DNA of 64,000 nt from Streptomyces sp. NRRL F-525 (GTDB lineage Bacteria > Actinomycetota > Actinomycetes > Streptomycetales > Streptomycetaceae). Shown here piece after piece: positions 23,676-32,721 of this stretch. The position numbers and the translations under genes were made by a program. Within the stretch, counting starts at the first letter, position 1. Each line of letters begins with the position of its first letter. The notes under the pieces are model-generated. The model was not told the origin of the DNA. It did not search any database and was given only the letters and a program-made list of their open reading frames with translations. Location of the stretch: NCBI RefSeq assembly GCF_000716605.1, contig NZ_JNXE01000002.1:372001-436000 (forward strand), in the 5' to 3' direction.

Positions 23676-25307
23676 CTAGCTCGCGGTGACGGACAGCTTG
23701 TGGTGGAACACGTTGCCCGGGTCCCAAGTGGCCTTCACCTGGCGCAACTTGGCGAGGTTGCCCTTGAAGTACAGGGTCTGCCAGGGCACGCCCGAGGTGT
23801 TCCAGGCCGGGTCGGTGAGGTCGGTGTCGGGGTAGTTGATGTACGACCCGTCGTTCGTGTCGTTCGGCACCGGGACCCCGCCGGTGTCCGCGTAGAGGTC
23901 CCGGTACAGGGCGCGCATCCAGGCGACGTGCCGGTCGTCCTGCGTCGGATCCGGCCAGTACGTAGTGAAGTTGGCCTTCAGGACGGAATCCCGCTGGGCC
24001 AGCGCGGTCGCCGTGGACGACACGGTGTTGACCTTGCCGCCGTAGGAGTAGAGCAGGATGCCGGCGTGCCCGTCGTAGGCGGCGTCGGAGAGGTAGCCGT
24101 AGAGCGTCTTCGCCTGCGCGGCGGACCAACCCTGGCGCAGATAGGCGCCCTTGGACTTCGTGCGGTTGTAAAGCCCGGTGTCGTAAGGGTCCTTGAGGGT
24201 GGTCTTCAGCCAGGGCCAGGAGGAGCGGGCATCCGTGTACGGCACTCCGATACCGCCGGTCACCGCGGCGACGTACGCGTCGAGGAGGGCCGAGGCGTCC
24301 GAACGGGTGCCGTCTATCTGGGTGTTGAGGACGAGGCTGCCCTGGATGCGGTTGTAGAGGATGAGGACGCTGTGGAGGCTGTCGTAGGAGGAGCCGGCGA
24401 CGCTGTTGCGGGCGTGCCAGGTGCCGTGGTTCGCGATCAGGGCGGTGAAGGCGGCCTCCGTGAGGTCGGTCCACTTGATGGCGACCGTCGACTTCAGCAG
24501 GGTCTTGGGCGGTCTGGGCAGGAGAGTCGAGGGGTCGGTGCCGGTGGCGTCGGGGGCGCGGAACCAGTAGCGGGTGACGATGCCGAACGTGCCTCCGCCG
24601 CCGCCCGTGTGGGCCCACCACAGGTCGCGGTGCGGGTCGTCGGCCTCGCGGGTGGCGACCACGGCACGGGCGGTGCCGGAGGCGTCGACCACGACGACCT
24701 CGACGGCGTAGAGGTGGTCGACGACGGCACCGTACTGGCGGCACATCGCGCCGTAGCCGCCGCCCGTGACGTGACCGCCGACGCCCACGGTCGGACAGGT
24801 CCCGCCGGGCAGGGACACGCCCCACTCCAGGTACAGGGTGCGGTAGACGTGGCCGAGGGTGGCGCCGCCCTCGACGAGGAAGGCGCGGCGGGTGGGGTCG
24901 TAGTGGACCGCGTCCATCTCCGACATGTCGACGAGTATCCGTACGTCCGGGTCGTCGACGAGTGAGTCGAGGCAGTGCCCGCCGCCGCGCACGCCGATGC
25001 GTTTGCCCGCGTCGACCGCCTCTTGGACGACGGACACCACCTGCGCGGTGGTGTGGACGAGGCGTATCGAGTCGGGGGCGGCGACGAATCTCGCGTTGTA
25101 GCCGCGGGATGTGAGGTCGAGATAGCGGGTGTCCGAGGCGCCGACGGTGACGACGGCGGGGGTGGTGGTGTCCGTGACCGTGGCGTCGGCGGCGAAGGCG
25201 CGGCCGGGGGCGACGGTCGCGCCGATGCCTACGGCGGTCGCGGTGCCGAGGAGTCCGCGCCGGGTGAGGCCGGCGGCGGGGCGTGAGTCGGGTTGTCGTC
25301 GTGTCAC
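23676..25307 (-). CDS. Tat-exported BBE-type FAD-linked oxidase
   Basis: This 543-residue secreted flavoprotein starts with a Tat signal (LTRRGLLGTATAV, then a cleavable AFA-A site near residue 40). The FAD-binding PCMH domain has RGGGHCLDS, whose His normally carries the 8-alpha histidyl bond, and GGTCPTVGVGGHVTGGGYG, whose Cys normally carries the 6-S-cysteinyl bond. A bicovalent FAD is therefore likely. The C-terminus (TWDPGNVFHHKLSV) matches the BBE domain. Relatives oxidise sugars, alkaloids and aclacinomycin using O2. It is convergent with the SDR gene; involvement in the same pathway is only suggested by position. Confidence 0.92.
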   Translation of the reverse strand: MTRRQPDSRPAAGLTRRGLLGTATAVGIGATVAPGRAFAADATVTDTTTPAVVTVGASDTRYLDLTSRGYNARFVAAPDSIRLVHTTAQVVSVVQEAVDAGKRIGVRGGGHCLDSLVDDPDVRILVDMSEMDAVHYDPTRRAFLVEGGATLGHVYRTLYLEWGVSLPGGTCPTVGVGGHVTGGGYGAMCRQYGAVVDHLYAVEVVVVDASGTARAVVATREADDPHRDLWWAHTGGGGGTFGIVTRYWFRAPDATGTDPSTLLPRPPKTLLKSTVAIKWTDLTEAAFTALIANHGTWHARNSVAGSSYDSLHSVLILYNRIQGSLVLNTQIDGTRSDASALLDAYVAAVTGGIGVPYTDARSSWPWLKTTLKDPYDTGLYNRTKSKGAYLRQGWSAAQAKTLYGYLSDAAYDGHAGILLYSYGGKVNTVSSTATALAQRDSVLKANFTTYWPDPTQDDRHVAWMRALYRDLYADTGGVPVPNDTNDGSYINYPDTDLTDPAWNTSGVPWQTLYFKGNLAKLRQVKATWDPGNVFHHKLSVTAS

Positions 25308-25338
25308 TGCTGTCTCCTTCTTCCGTGATTCTTCCGTG

Positions 25339-25381
25339 AAAAAACTGCCGCCCAGGAGGCCAGGAGCCTTCTGGGCGGCAG
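25339..25381 (-). terminator. Intrinsic terminator with U-tract after the minus-strand SnoaL gene
   Basis: Read on the minus strand, CTGCCGCCCAG and CTGGGCGGCAG form an 11-bp stem followed at once by six T residues. It is the most classical rho-independent terminator in the window. It ends the SnoaL transcript before the BBE gene, whose own promoter must therefore lie in the roughly 30 bp that remain, or read-through must occur. Confidence 0.88.
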
Positions 25382-25400
25382 GAGTTGAGGTGGACCGGCG

Positions 25401-25775
25401 TCAGACGACGTCGTGTCCGCTGACCGTGGTCTCCGGGATCTCGTCGCGGACGTCCCAGTGCTCGGCGATCAGGTCGTTCTCGAGCCGGAAGATCTCCACG
25501 ACGGCCGAGCCCCGGTCCGTCGACGTGGCGCGGAAGTGGGTGTGCACGAAGACCAGGTCCCCGGAGCCCGCCGCGCGCTTGATCTCGAACCGTGCCTCGG
25601 GGAGCTGCTTGCGGAAGCCCTCGATGAACTCCACCAGCGGCTTGCGGCCGTCGGGCAGGTTCGGGTTGTGCTGGATGAGGTCCGCGGCCAGGTACTTGTC
25701 GGCCAGGTCGGTCTGCCCCTGGTTCCAGACGGTCTCCAGGTAGTCGCGCACGAAGTGCACCTGGTGGCTGCTCAT
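25401..25775 (-). CDS. SnoaL-like domain protein (124 aa)
   Basis: An NTF2-fold protein of the SnoaL-like polyketide-cyclase group: FVRDYLETVWNQGQTDLADK at the N-terminus, LIQHNPNLPDGRKPLVEFI near residue 35, and the C-terminal pair VEIFRLENDLIAEHWDVRDE. The QHNP motif is common in predicted SnoaL-like aldol condensation proteins. CAAGGAG precedes the ATG. It lies 13 bp after the MFS gene in the same orientation, so the MFS protein may export or import its product. It is the fourth NTF2-fold gene within 7 kb. Confidence 0.85.
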   Translation of the reverse strand: MSSHQVHFVRDYLETVWNQGQTDLADKYLAADLIQHNPNLPDGRKPLVEFIEGFRKQLPEARFEIKRAAGSGDLVFVHTHFRATSTDRGSAVVEIFRLENDLIAEHWDVRDEIPETTVSGHDVV

Positions 25776-25788
25776 GAGTTCTCCTTGG

Positions 25789-26988
25789 CTAACTGATGTG
25801 TACAGGTGTGGCGGACTGCTCGGCGACCTTGGCCGCCGACGCCTGCCGGACGGACAGCAGATGGGCCAGCGCGGCGAGGACGAGGACTCCCAGGGCGGCG
25901 GCCGGGATGGGGCCCGCGCCCACACCTGGCAGCAGGGAGCTGCCGATGAAGCTGCCGAGGCTCATCCCGAGGTAGAGCGCGGCGGCGTTCAGCGCGAGGA
26001 TCAACCCCGGCTGCAGCGGCACCAGTTCGACCAGTCGGGCCTGCTGCGGGGCCTGGTAGAGCTGGCTGAAGAAGGCCCAGAACGCGAAGAACTCGAGCCC
26101 GGCGGTGGAGTGCGGGGCGACCGGCAACAGGGCGAATCCCAGGGCGAGTCCGATGACGGCGAGGCCCACCGTCCGTTCGCCGCCCAGCCGTTCGGCGATC
26201 CGCGGCGCGGACGCGTTGCCCGCGACACCGATCACACCGAAGGCGAGCAGGGTCACCGAGATCAGTCCGGACGAGGCGTCGAAGCGGTCCTTCAGATAGG
26301 CGCCCGCGATGCCGTAGACCGTGAACTGGGCGGCCATGAACAGCAGGGTCGTCGAGACCGTGGCCACGGTGGCGGGGGTGTGCAGCGCGCCCCGGTAGGC
26401 CTGCACGGTGGGCGGTTCGCCGGCCGGGATCTCGGGGACGAACACGAACACCGTCACGAAGGCGACCGCGGAGAGTACGGCCACACCGAGCAGCGCCGGA
26501 CGCCACCCGAGGCTGCCGCCCAGGAACGAGGCCAGCGGCACACCGAGTACAGCTGCCGCAGTCATCCCGCCGAAGACGGTGGCGAGGGCCCGCTGCCGGC
26601 GCTCCGCCGGGACGATGAGCGCGCCGGCCGCCGAGGCGCCGGGTCCGAAGACGGCGGCGCCCATCGCCGCGAGGACCCGAGTGGCCGTCAGGAAGCCGTA
26701 GTTGGGCGCCACGGCTCCGAGCGCGGCGCCCACGGTGAGCAGCCCGATGCCGACGAGGAGGACGCGCTTGCGGTTCCAGCGGCGCAGCAGGATGGGGGCC
26801 GAGGGCGCGAAGACCGCGAAGGTGAGCGCGAAGACGGTGACGAGTATGCCCACCGAGGCGGGTTCGACGTGCAGATCGTCCCCGATCGGACCGTTCAGGC
26901 CGACGACCGCCAGCGAGATCGTCCCCAGGCTGAAGTAGCCCAGTGAGAGTGACAGCAAGGCCGGTAAGGCGTTGTTGCGGGACGGCAT
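25789..26988 (-). CDS. MFS transporter, drug or sugar efflux type (12 TM)
   Basis: This 399-residue membrane protein has about 12 hydrophobic helices and the AraJ/NepI-like organisation of small-molecule exporters. After the first helix comes the loop APSAPILLRRWNRKRVLLVG, a variant of the conserved RxGRR loop between TM2 and TM3. The start is the ATG after GGAGGTGG. Codon 8 is TTA (26965-26967), which places it among probable bldA-dependent genes expressed late in development. The SnoaL-like gene follows directly. The substrate is unknown; a product of the neighbouring redox cluster is one candidate. Confidence 0.87.
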   Translation of the reverse strand: MPSRNNALPALLSLSLGYFSLGTISLAVVGLNGPIGDDLHVEPASVGILVTVFALTFAVFAPSAPILLRRWNRKRVLLVGIGLLTVGAALGAVAPNYGFLTATRVLAAMGAAVFGPGASAAGALIVPAERRQRALATVFGGMTAAAVLGVPLASFLGGSLGWRPALLGVAVLSAVAFVTVFVFVPEIPAGEPPTVQAYRGALHTPATVATVSTTLLFMAAQFTVYGIAGAYLKDRFDASSGLISVTLLAFGVIGVAGNASAPRIAERLGGERTVGLAVIGLALGFALLPVAPHSTAGLEFFAFWAFFSQLYQAPQQARLVELVPLQPGLILALNAAALYLGMSLGSFIGSSLLPGVGAGPIPAAALGVLVLAALAHLLSVRQASAAKVAEQSATPVHIS

Positions 26989-27109
26989 CACGCCACCTCC
27001 TCTTCCGAACGGGAAAGGTGCATACGGTGACCGTAGGAGCGGCCCGCGGACCCTCGCGCGCGCCGCGAGACGGACCCCGGCACTGCCCGAGGTCCGTCCC
27101 CGCACTACG

Positions 27110-28279
27110 TCAGGTCGTGCCGAAGGCGCGTGAGCGCAGCACCAGCGGCACGCTCCGGCCGGAGCTGATCAGCCAGTGCTCCACGGCGTTGACCAGCAGG
27201 AGCAGCAGAGCGGTCAGGGCCAGCACGGCGAGGGCAGGCACCAGCGGTGCCACGGCGGCGGCGGCCAGCAGCACGAGGCCGCAGTAGAAACGGGTGGCGG
27301 ACGCGGCGCCGAACATCCGGCGGCGCGTGTAACAGAACGTGAGCAGGATCAGGGCGGCACCGACCGGCAGCAGTCCGGCGGCACCGGAGTGCGGGATCCG
27401 CAGCGGGTCGTGGACGGTGCGTACGGCGCCGACGGAGACCAGCAACAGCCCGGCGACCAGGACGAGATGGCCGTAACTGAGGACGTCCCGGACGACGATC
27501 GCGGGGGTGGGGTGGGTGCGCAGGGCGTGGGCGACGGCCGAGGCGACGAGGTGGAAGTAGAGCCACCACAGGGCGCACCCGATGAGGAAGGCGAGGACGA
27601 GCGCGGTCAGGCTGACCGGGTCGAGCGGTCCCTTGGCGATTCCGGCGCCCACGGAGAAGATGTTCTCGCCGAGGGCGATGATGATGAACAGGCCGAACCT
27701 TTCCGGGAGATGGTTGACCCCGAAGGCCAGCCGCCGCAGATGGCCGCTGAGCAGGACGGGCGCCGCCAGCTCGGCGACCACGGCGACCGCCCAGCACACC
27801 TCGCGCCAGGGGGCGGGGAGCGTGGCGGCGCCGAACAGCACGAGCGCGAAGGCGAGTCCGGCCCGGTAGGGGTGGATGGTGTAGAGCGCGCACTCCCTGC
27901 GGATGGCCTCGCCGATGAGCAGGCGCAGGGCGAGGTAGCTGCCCGCGTACAGCAGGGCCTGTTCCCGGTTGTTCAGGGCCTGCGGGGCGGCAACTGCCAT
28001 GCCGTAGACGGCGAGTGCGGTCAGCATCAGGAACACCCGCTGGAGACTGGTCTCGTGCACGGCGTTCATCGCCATGACGACGTCCACCCAGGCCCACCAC
28101 AGCGGGACGAGCACGAGCAGACACTGTCCCAGCACGGGCCAGGTGGCGTGCCCGGCGAGCAGGTGCGCGACCTGGCCCACGCCGAACGCGAGGACCAGAT
28201 CGAAGAAGAGCTCCGCCCAGGTGGCCCGGTCACGCACCTGAACGGCCGGGACGGTCGTTGTCGCGGTTGCGTCGGTCAT
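27110..28279 (-). CDS. Low-temperature-requirement protein A (LtrA) family membrane protein
   Basis: This 389-residue multi-span protein has the LtrA signature: ELFFDLVLAFGVGQVAHLL at residues 23-41, a Trp-rich VPLWWAWVDVVMAMNAV, and HLPERFGLFIIIALGENIFS near residue 195. About ten to twelve membrane segments are visible. The family was named from a Listeria gene needed for growth in the cold; its biochemical function is not established. It lies 121 bp upstream of the MFS gene in the same direction and could share its transcript. Several alternative starts exist; the one used keeps the short polar N-terminus. Confidence 0.9.
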   Translation of the reverse strand: MTDATATTTVPAVQVRDRATWAELFFDLVLAFGVGQVAHLLAGHATWPVLGQCLLVLVPLWWAWVDVVMAMNAVHETSLQRVFLMLTALAVYGMAVAAPQALNNREQALLYAGSYLALRLLIGEAIRRECALYTIHPYRAGLAFALVLFGAATLPAPWREVCWAVAVVAELAAPVLLSGHLRRLAFGVNHLPERFGLFIIIALGENIFSVGAGIAKGPLDPVSLTALVLAFLIGCALWWLYFHLVASAVAHALRTHPTPAIVVRDVLSYGHLVLVAGLLLVSVGAVRTVHDPLRIPHSGAAGLLPVGAALILLTFCYTRRRMFGAASATRFYCGLVLLAAAAVAPLVPALAVLALTALLLLLVNAVEHWLISSGRSVPLVLRSRAFGTT

Positions 28280-28370
28280 CGTCGTATCGGGACACGGGAG
28301 GGAGCGGCGAACACGGAATGCGCGAAGTCGCCACCTATTGCGGCAAGTTGACCGCCCGGCTGTCCGAACT

Positions 28371-29600
28371 TCAGCGCTCGGCGAGCGTCACCCGCACCGG
28401 CCCGCCCGTCACGTCGACGAGCCGGTTCCATTCCGCCGACAGGGTCAACGTGCGGTTCGGCACGGCCGTCCCCAGCCACTCCTTGTGCAACAGCCGCCCG
28501 TCCTGGACGACTTGCAGGACCGGCCGGTTCAGCAGGGTCGAGGTGCGCAGGACGTACGGGTGGTCGTCGCCCGGGGCGACCCGGTTCGGGGCGATCCACC
28601 GCAGGGGCGGTATGACGAGTAGGGGAACTCCAGGGCGGGACCACCCGCCGCCGTCGAGCAACTCCAGGACACCGGCGGCGACATGAGCGCCGTCGCGGAC
28701 GGCGGTGGCCGCGCTCTCCACGGGGTGCAGCACACTGCCTGCGGCGAACACACCGGGCCTGGAGGTGTGCAGGGCTCCGTCGACGGCGGGGCCCCGGGTG
28801 CCGGGGTCCAGGTCGAGACGGCCCCGCCGGGCGAGTTCGTGATCGGGCACGAAGTCACCGGTGAACACGACCGTGTCACAGGCCAGTTGGGCAGTACGGC
28901 CGTCCCGGTGCCGGACGCGAACGCCGGACAGCCGTCCGTGGCCGAGGAGTTCGGTGACCGTGGTGTCGGTGAGGAGGGGGATGCCGTGGCGGAGGCGGGC
29001 GTTGTGGGTGCGGGCGATGGTCGCCTGGGAACGGTCCAACTCGGTGACCACGGCGACGACCTGGGCTCCGGCGGCGCGGGCGGTGTCGGCGGCGGAGTAG
29101 GACACGTCCTCGGCACCGACGATGACGGCCCGATTACCGATCCGCTGCCCGTACAAATGCGCCGCCTGCTGCAACTCCCCTGTGGTGTACACCCCGTTGG
29201 GGCGGGTCCCCGGCACCAGCCGGGCCGCGCGCGGCCGTTCGCGGGCACCGGTGGCGAGGACGACGGCTGCCGCGCGGATGGTCTCCGGCCCTTGCGGGCC
29301 AACGGTGTTCAGGGCCAACGGCCCCGCCCAGTCGAGAGCGGTGATCCCGGTACGGACGAAGGCTCCGGCACGCACGGCGGCGCCCAGGATCAGGCGGGCG
29401 TACGCGGGCCCGGTGAGCGGACGCGTCCAGGTGCCGAAGCCGCCGTGGTGGCAGTACCGGGGCACTCCCCCGGCCTGCTGTTCCCGGTCCAGGACTTCGA
29501 CGCGGGCGACTCCGGCGGCGGCGAGGCGTGCGGCTGCGGCGAGCCCTGCGGGGCCGGCGCCGACGACGAGGACGTCGACTTGGCGTTCCGGGCGGGTCAT
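28371..29600 (-). CDS. FAD-dependent pyridine nucleotide-disulfide-type oxidoreductase
   Basis: This 409-residue flavoprotein has the N-terminal FAD motif DVLVVGAGPAGLAAAARL (residues 9-26) and ATGARERPRAARLVPG. The second nucleotide-binding motif is degenerate (VIVGAEDVSYSAADTA), and a third FAD-contact motif is GVFAAGSVLHPVE. It resembles subunits that accompany GlpA/GlpD-like dehydrogenases carrying a BFD-type iron-sulfur domain, such as HcnB/SoxA-like partners. It is the last gene of a three-gene operon, 28 bp after the dehydrogenase. It may pass electrons between that enzyme and the quinone or NAD(P) pool; the exact reaction is inferred. Confidence 0.8.
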   Translation of the reverse strand: MTRPERQVDVLVVGAGPAGLAAAARLAAAGVARVEVLDREQQAGGVPRYCHHGGFGTWTRPLTGPAYARLILGAAVRAGAFVRTGITALDWAGPLALNTVGPQGPETIRAAAVVLATGARERPRAARLVPGTRPNGVYTTGELQQAAHLYGQRIGNRAVIVGAEDVSYSAADTARAAGAQVVAVVTELDRSQATIARTHNARLRHGIPLLTDTTVTELLGHGRLSGVRVRHRDGRTAQLACDTVVFTGDFVPDHELARRGRLDLDPGTRGPAVDGALHTSRPGVFAAGSVLHPVESAATAVRDGAHVAAGVLELLDGGGWSRPGVPLLVIPPLRWIAPNRVAPGDDHPYVLRTSTLLNRPVLQVVQDGRLLHKEWLGTAVPNRTLTLSAEWNRLVDVTGGPVRVTLAER

Positions 29601-29628
29601 GGGCTGGTGCCTTCGCGCGTCGGATGGA

Positions 29629-31032
29629 TCATGCCCCGGCCCCTTCGAACAACTCCCGCAGGGCCGCCCCGCAGTAGAACCCCTGACACCGCCCCGCCCG
29701 TGCCCGCGTCCGCCGACGCAGTCCGTCGAGGCTGCGCGGCGGCACCGTACTCGCGAGCGCGTCCCGGATCTCGCCGCGCGAGACGCGCTCGCAGTGGCAG
29801 ACGAGGGTGCCGTACTCCGGGTCCGCGGCGACGAGTTGGGCGTTCTGGTGGGGGCGCGGGTGTGCGTCGCCGAGGTTCGGCATGCTGACCAGGTCCAAGT
29901 CCCGCGCCGGGCCGAGGTCCAGGCCCGTGTCGGCCAGCAGCTCGGTGACATGCGCGGCGATGGCCATGGACGCCGTCAGGCCGGTGGAACGGATGCCGCC
30001 GACCGTGATGTACGCCTGCTCGGGGTGGGCGGTGATGCGGTAGTCGTCCTGTTCGGTGGCCGCGCGCAGACCGGCGTAGACGGCGGTGACCTCCTCGTCG
30101 AGCAGCGCGGGGAGGATCCGTTCGCCCTTCTCCCGCAGCAGGGCGAGTCCTTCGGCCGTGGAGCCGGTCGCCCGCTTGTCGTCCAGATCCTCGGCGGTGG
30201 GGCCGAGGAGCAGGTTGCCGTAGACGGTCGGGGTGACGAGGACGCCCTTGCCGAGTGCCGTGGGGACGGGCAGGAGGATGTGGTGGAGCAGGTCGCGGGC
30301 GAGCTTGTCGAAGACAATCAGCTGGCCCCGGCGCGGGGTGACCGTGAAGTCGTGGTGGCCGAGGTGACGGTCGAGGGTGTCGGCGTGCAGTCCGGCCGCG
30401 TTGATGAGGTGCCGGGTGCGGAGGGTGCCTCGGGCGGTGGTGAGGAGGTGAGCACCATCTCGCCAACTGACGTCACTCACCGGTGAGTTGAGGTGAAGGT
30501 CGACACCGTGCCGGACCGCCTGGGTCGCGTACGCCAGTGTCGTCGTCCAGGGGCAGATGATGCTCTCGCCGGGCACGTGCAGGGCGCCGAGCGCGCCCGG
30601 GCCGAGATGCGGTTCGCGTTCATAGAGTTCGGGAGGGTCGATCAGGCGGGTGTCACCGTATTCATTCCGTACGGCCTTCTCCGCCAAGTGCGGTAGCGCG
30701 GCGAGCTGTTCCTCGTCCCAGGCCACGAGCAGCGCGCCCACCGGTTCGACGGCGATGCCCGACTCGGCGGCGTACGCGGTGAGTTGGCGTGCCCCTTCGC
30801 GGACGAGCTGTGCTTCGAGGGAACCCGGTACCGCGTCGAATCCGGTGTGCAGGATCGCGGTGTTCGCCTTCGAGGTGCCCTGGCCGACGTCGTCCTGGGC
30901 CTCGACGAGGGCCACGCGCAGGCTCGGATGACGGGCCAACTCGCGGGCGATCGCGCAGCCGACCACGCCCGCGCCCACCACCGTCACGTCGTAACTCCCC
31001 GACGTCAGGGGTCCGTTGGCCGTGACCGTCAT
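29629..31032 (-). CDS. GlpA-like FAD dehydrogenase with BFD [2Fe-2S] domain
   Basis: This 467-residue protein has a DAO-type FAD domain (DVTVVGAGVVGCAIARELA at residues 15-33) with TILHTGFDAVPGSLEA and YITVGGIRSTGLTASMAI. Its C-terminal bacterioferritin-associated ferredoxin-like domain contains LVCHCERVSRGEI and RCQGFYCG, four Cys suited to a [2Fe-2S] cluster. This layout matches anaerobic-type glycerol 3-phosphate dehydrogenase GlpA and hydroxyacid or amine dehydrogenase relatives. Its ATG overlaps the kinase stop (ATGA). With a FGGY kinase first and a second flavoprotein last, the operon probably phosphorylates and then oxidises a polyol such as glycerol. Confidence 0.85.
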   Translation of the reverse strand: MTVTANGPLTSGSYDVTVVGAGVVGCAIARELARHPSLRVALVEAQDDVGQGTSKANTAILHTGFDAVPGSLEAQLVREGARQLTAYAAESGIAVEPVGALLVAWDEEQLAALPHLAEKAVRNEYGDTRLIDPPELYEREPHLGPGALGALHVPGESIICPWTTTLAYATQAVRHGVDLHLNSPVSDVSWRDGAHLLTTARGTLRTRHLINAAGLHADTLDRHLGHHDFTVTPRRGQLIVFDKLARDLLHHILLPVPTALGKGVLVTPTVYGNLLLGPTAEDLDDKRATGSTAEGLALLREKGERILPALLDEEVTAVYAGLRAATEQDDYRITAHPEQAYITVGGIRSTGLTASMAIAAHVTELLADTGLDLGPARDLDLVSMPNLGDAHPRPHQNAQLVAADPEYGTLVCHCERVSRGEIRDALASTVPPRSLDGLRRRTRARAGRCQGFYCGAALRELFEGAGA

Positions 31033-32468
31033 GCAGGGGCCCGGTCGAGCAGTGCCGTCACTTCGGTGCGGAACGCGGCGAGGCGTTCGGCCGCGTGGTC
31101 GGGGGTGATGCGCGGTTCGTAGACGGCGGCGGGTTTCCAGTCGGGCAGGGCGTCGGCGAGCGACAGCCCTGGTTCCGCGCCGAGTTGGGCCAGTGCGCCC
31201 ACGCCGAGGGCGGTCGCGTCGGGCAGCGCCGATACCTCGACGGGGCGTTGGAGGAGATCGGCCTGCGTCTGCATGAGCAGGGCCGAGCGGGTCAGGCCGC
31301 CGTCGACGCGCAGGACGTCCAGGGGTGTGCCGAGGTCGGTCGCGGCGGCCTCGGCGAGTTCGACGACCTGGGCGGCGAGGCCCTCGCACAGGGCGCGGAC
31401 CAGGTGTCCGGAGGTGGTGTCGAGGCCGAGGCCGGTGAGGGAGCCGCGCACGTCGCCGCGCCACCAGGGGGCGGCGAGCCCGGCGAGGGCCGGTACGAAG
31501 GTGACGCCCCCGCTGTCGGGTACCGCGCCGCCCACCCGGTCCAGGTCGGCGGCGCCGCTGATGACGCCGAGGTCGGCGAGCCACCGTACGGCGGACGCGG
31601 CCGTGTAGACCTGACCGTCGAGGCAGTAACTGGTCCGCCCGCCGAGCCGCCACGCCACGCAGCTCACCAGGCCCGAATTACCGCGCCGGGGTGTGTCGCC
31701 GGTGTGCGCGAGGAGGAACGCCCCAGTGCCGTAGGTGCACTTGGCGGCGCCGGGTGCGGTGACGCGCTGGGCGAGGAGGGCTGCCTGCTGGTCCACGACG
31801 AGGCCGGTGAGGGGGATCTCCGCGCCGAACGCCGTTGTCGTACCGATGAGTTCGGCGCAGTCGACGACGCCCGGGAGGCGTTCCCCGGAGAGGCCGTAGA
31901 GGTCGAGGGCGCGGGGTGACCAGGCGGCCTTGTCGAGGTCGAGGAGCTGGGTGCGGCCCGCGGTCGCCGCGTCGGTGACGTGGGTGCCGGTGAGGCGGTG
32001 GACGATCCAGGAGTCGCTGGTGGTGACCATGCCGTCGCGGGTGAGGTGGCGGCGGATCCAGGCCATCTTGGGTGCGGCGAAGTACGGGTCGAGCGGGAGG
32101 CCGGTCAGATGGCGCAACTCGTCGGCGTGCTCGGCGAGTTCGGCGCAGACGCTCTCCGCCCGCCGGTCCTGCCAGACGAGAGCGTCGGTGAGCGGCATTC
32201 CGGTGTCGGGGTCCCAAGCCAGGACGGTCTCACCCTGGTTGGCGAGGCCCAGTGCCGTCACGGGTTCGTCGGCCTCGGCGAGCGCCCGGCGCCCGGCGAC
32301 GATGACCGAGTCGTACAGTTCCTCGGGGTCGGCCTCGACCAGGCCGCCCGGCAGTCGGCGGGTCCCCACCGAGACGAACCCGGTGCCGATCACGCCGCGT
32401 TCGGGACAGATCACCAGGGCCTTCGTGCCGGATGTTCCCTGGTCGACGGCGAGTACCGGACCCGTCAT
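31029..32468 (-). CDS. FGGY-family carbohydrate kinase, glycerol kinase-like
   Basis: This 479-residue actin-fold kinase has LAVDQGTSGTKALV at residues 5-18 (phosphate 1 motif), ALVWQDRRAESVC near residue 90, the catalytic-base Asp in TGLVVDQQAALLAQ near residue 225, and LRVDGGLTRSALLMQTQADL in the C-terminal half. Residues resemble GlpK and other polyol kinases; the DQGTSGTK variant differs from the DQGTTSSR of classical GlpK, so another polyol is possible. The ATG has GGGAGGGG upstream. A strong palindrome in the promoter region suggests substrate-responsive repression. First gene of a three-gene coupled operon. Confidence 0.88.
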   Translation of the reverse strand: MTGPVLAVDQGTSGTKALVICPERGVIGTGFVSVGTRRLPGGLVEADPEELYDSVIVAGRRALAEADEPVTALGLANQGETVLAWDPDTGMPLTDALVWQDRRAESVCAELAEHADELRHLTGLPLDPYFAAPKMAWIRRHLTRDGMVTTSDSWIVHRLTGTHVTDAATAGRTQLLDLDKAAWSPRALDLYGLSGERLPGVVDCAELIGTTTAFGAEIPLTGLVVDQQAALLAQRVTAPGAAKCTYGTGAFLLAHTGDTPRRGNSGLVSCVAWRLGGRTSYCLDGQVYTAASAVRWLADLGVISGAADLDRVGGAVPDSGGVTFVPALAGLAAPWWRGDVRGSLTGLGLDTTSGHLVRALCEGLAAQVVELAEAAATDLGTPLDVLRVDGGLTRSALLMQTQADLLQRPVEVSALPDATALGVGALAQLGAEPGLSLADALPDWKPAAVYEPRITPDHAAERLAAFRTEVTALLDRAPA

Positions 32469-32545
32469 ACCACCCCTCCCGTAGATCACCGCACGACAGA
32501 CTGCCGCCGCTCCGCACCGCACGTCAAGGGTTTCTGATCATCGCT

Positions 32546-32572
32546 CAACTCGCAGATATATCTGCCGAGTTG
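32546..32572. promoter_or_regulatory. Candidate operator palindrome of the kinase operon
   Basis: CAACTCG-CAGATATATCTG-CCGAGTTG is almost perfectly symmetric over 27 bp, with one extra base in the right arm and the centre CAGATATATCTG. It lies 78 bp before the kinase ATG on the minus strand and about 150 bp before the divergent gene. GntR-, PadR- or LacI-type regulators use sites of this form; no regulator gene is adjacent. Confidence 0.7.
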
Positions 32573-32721
32573 GGGACGATCGGGAAACCACCGGTGATGC
32601 GGAACGCGCGCCTCTATAGTGACCGCGGACCGACATGATCTCCTCGACCGCCGCCCGCAGGAGGGCTGTTGTTACTCCACTTTGCCGTCATGCCCGTCAA
32701 CCGCCTTGCGGCGGACGGCTG

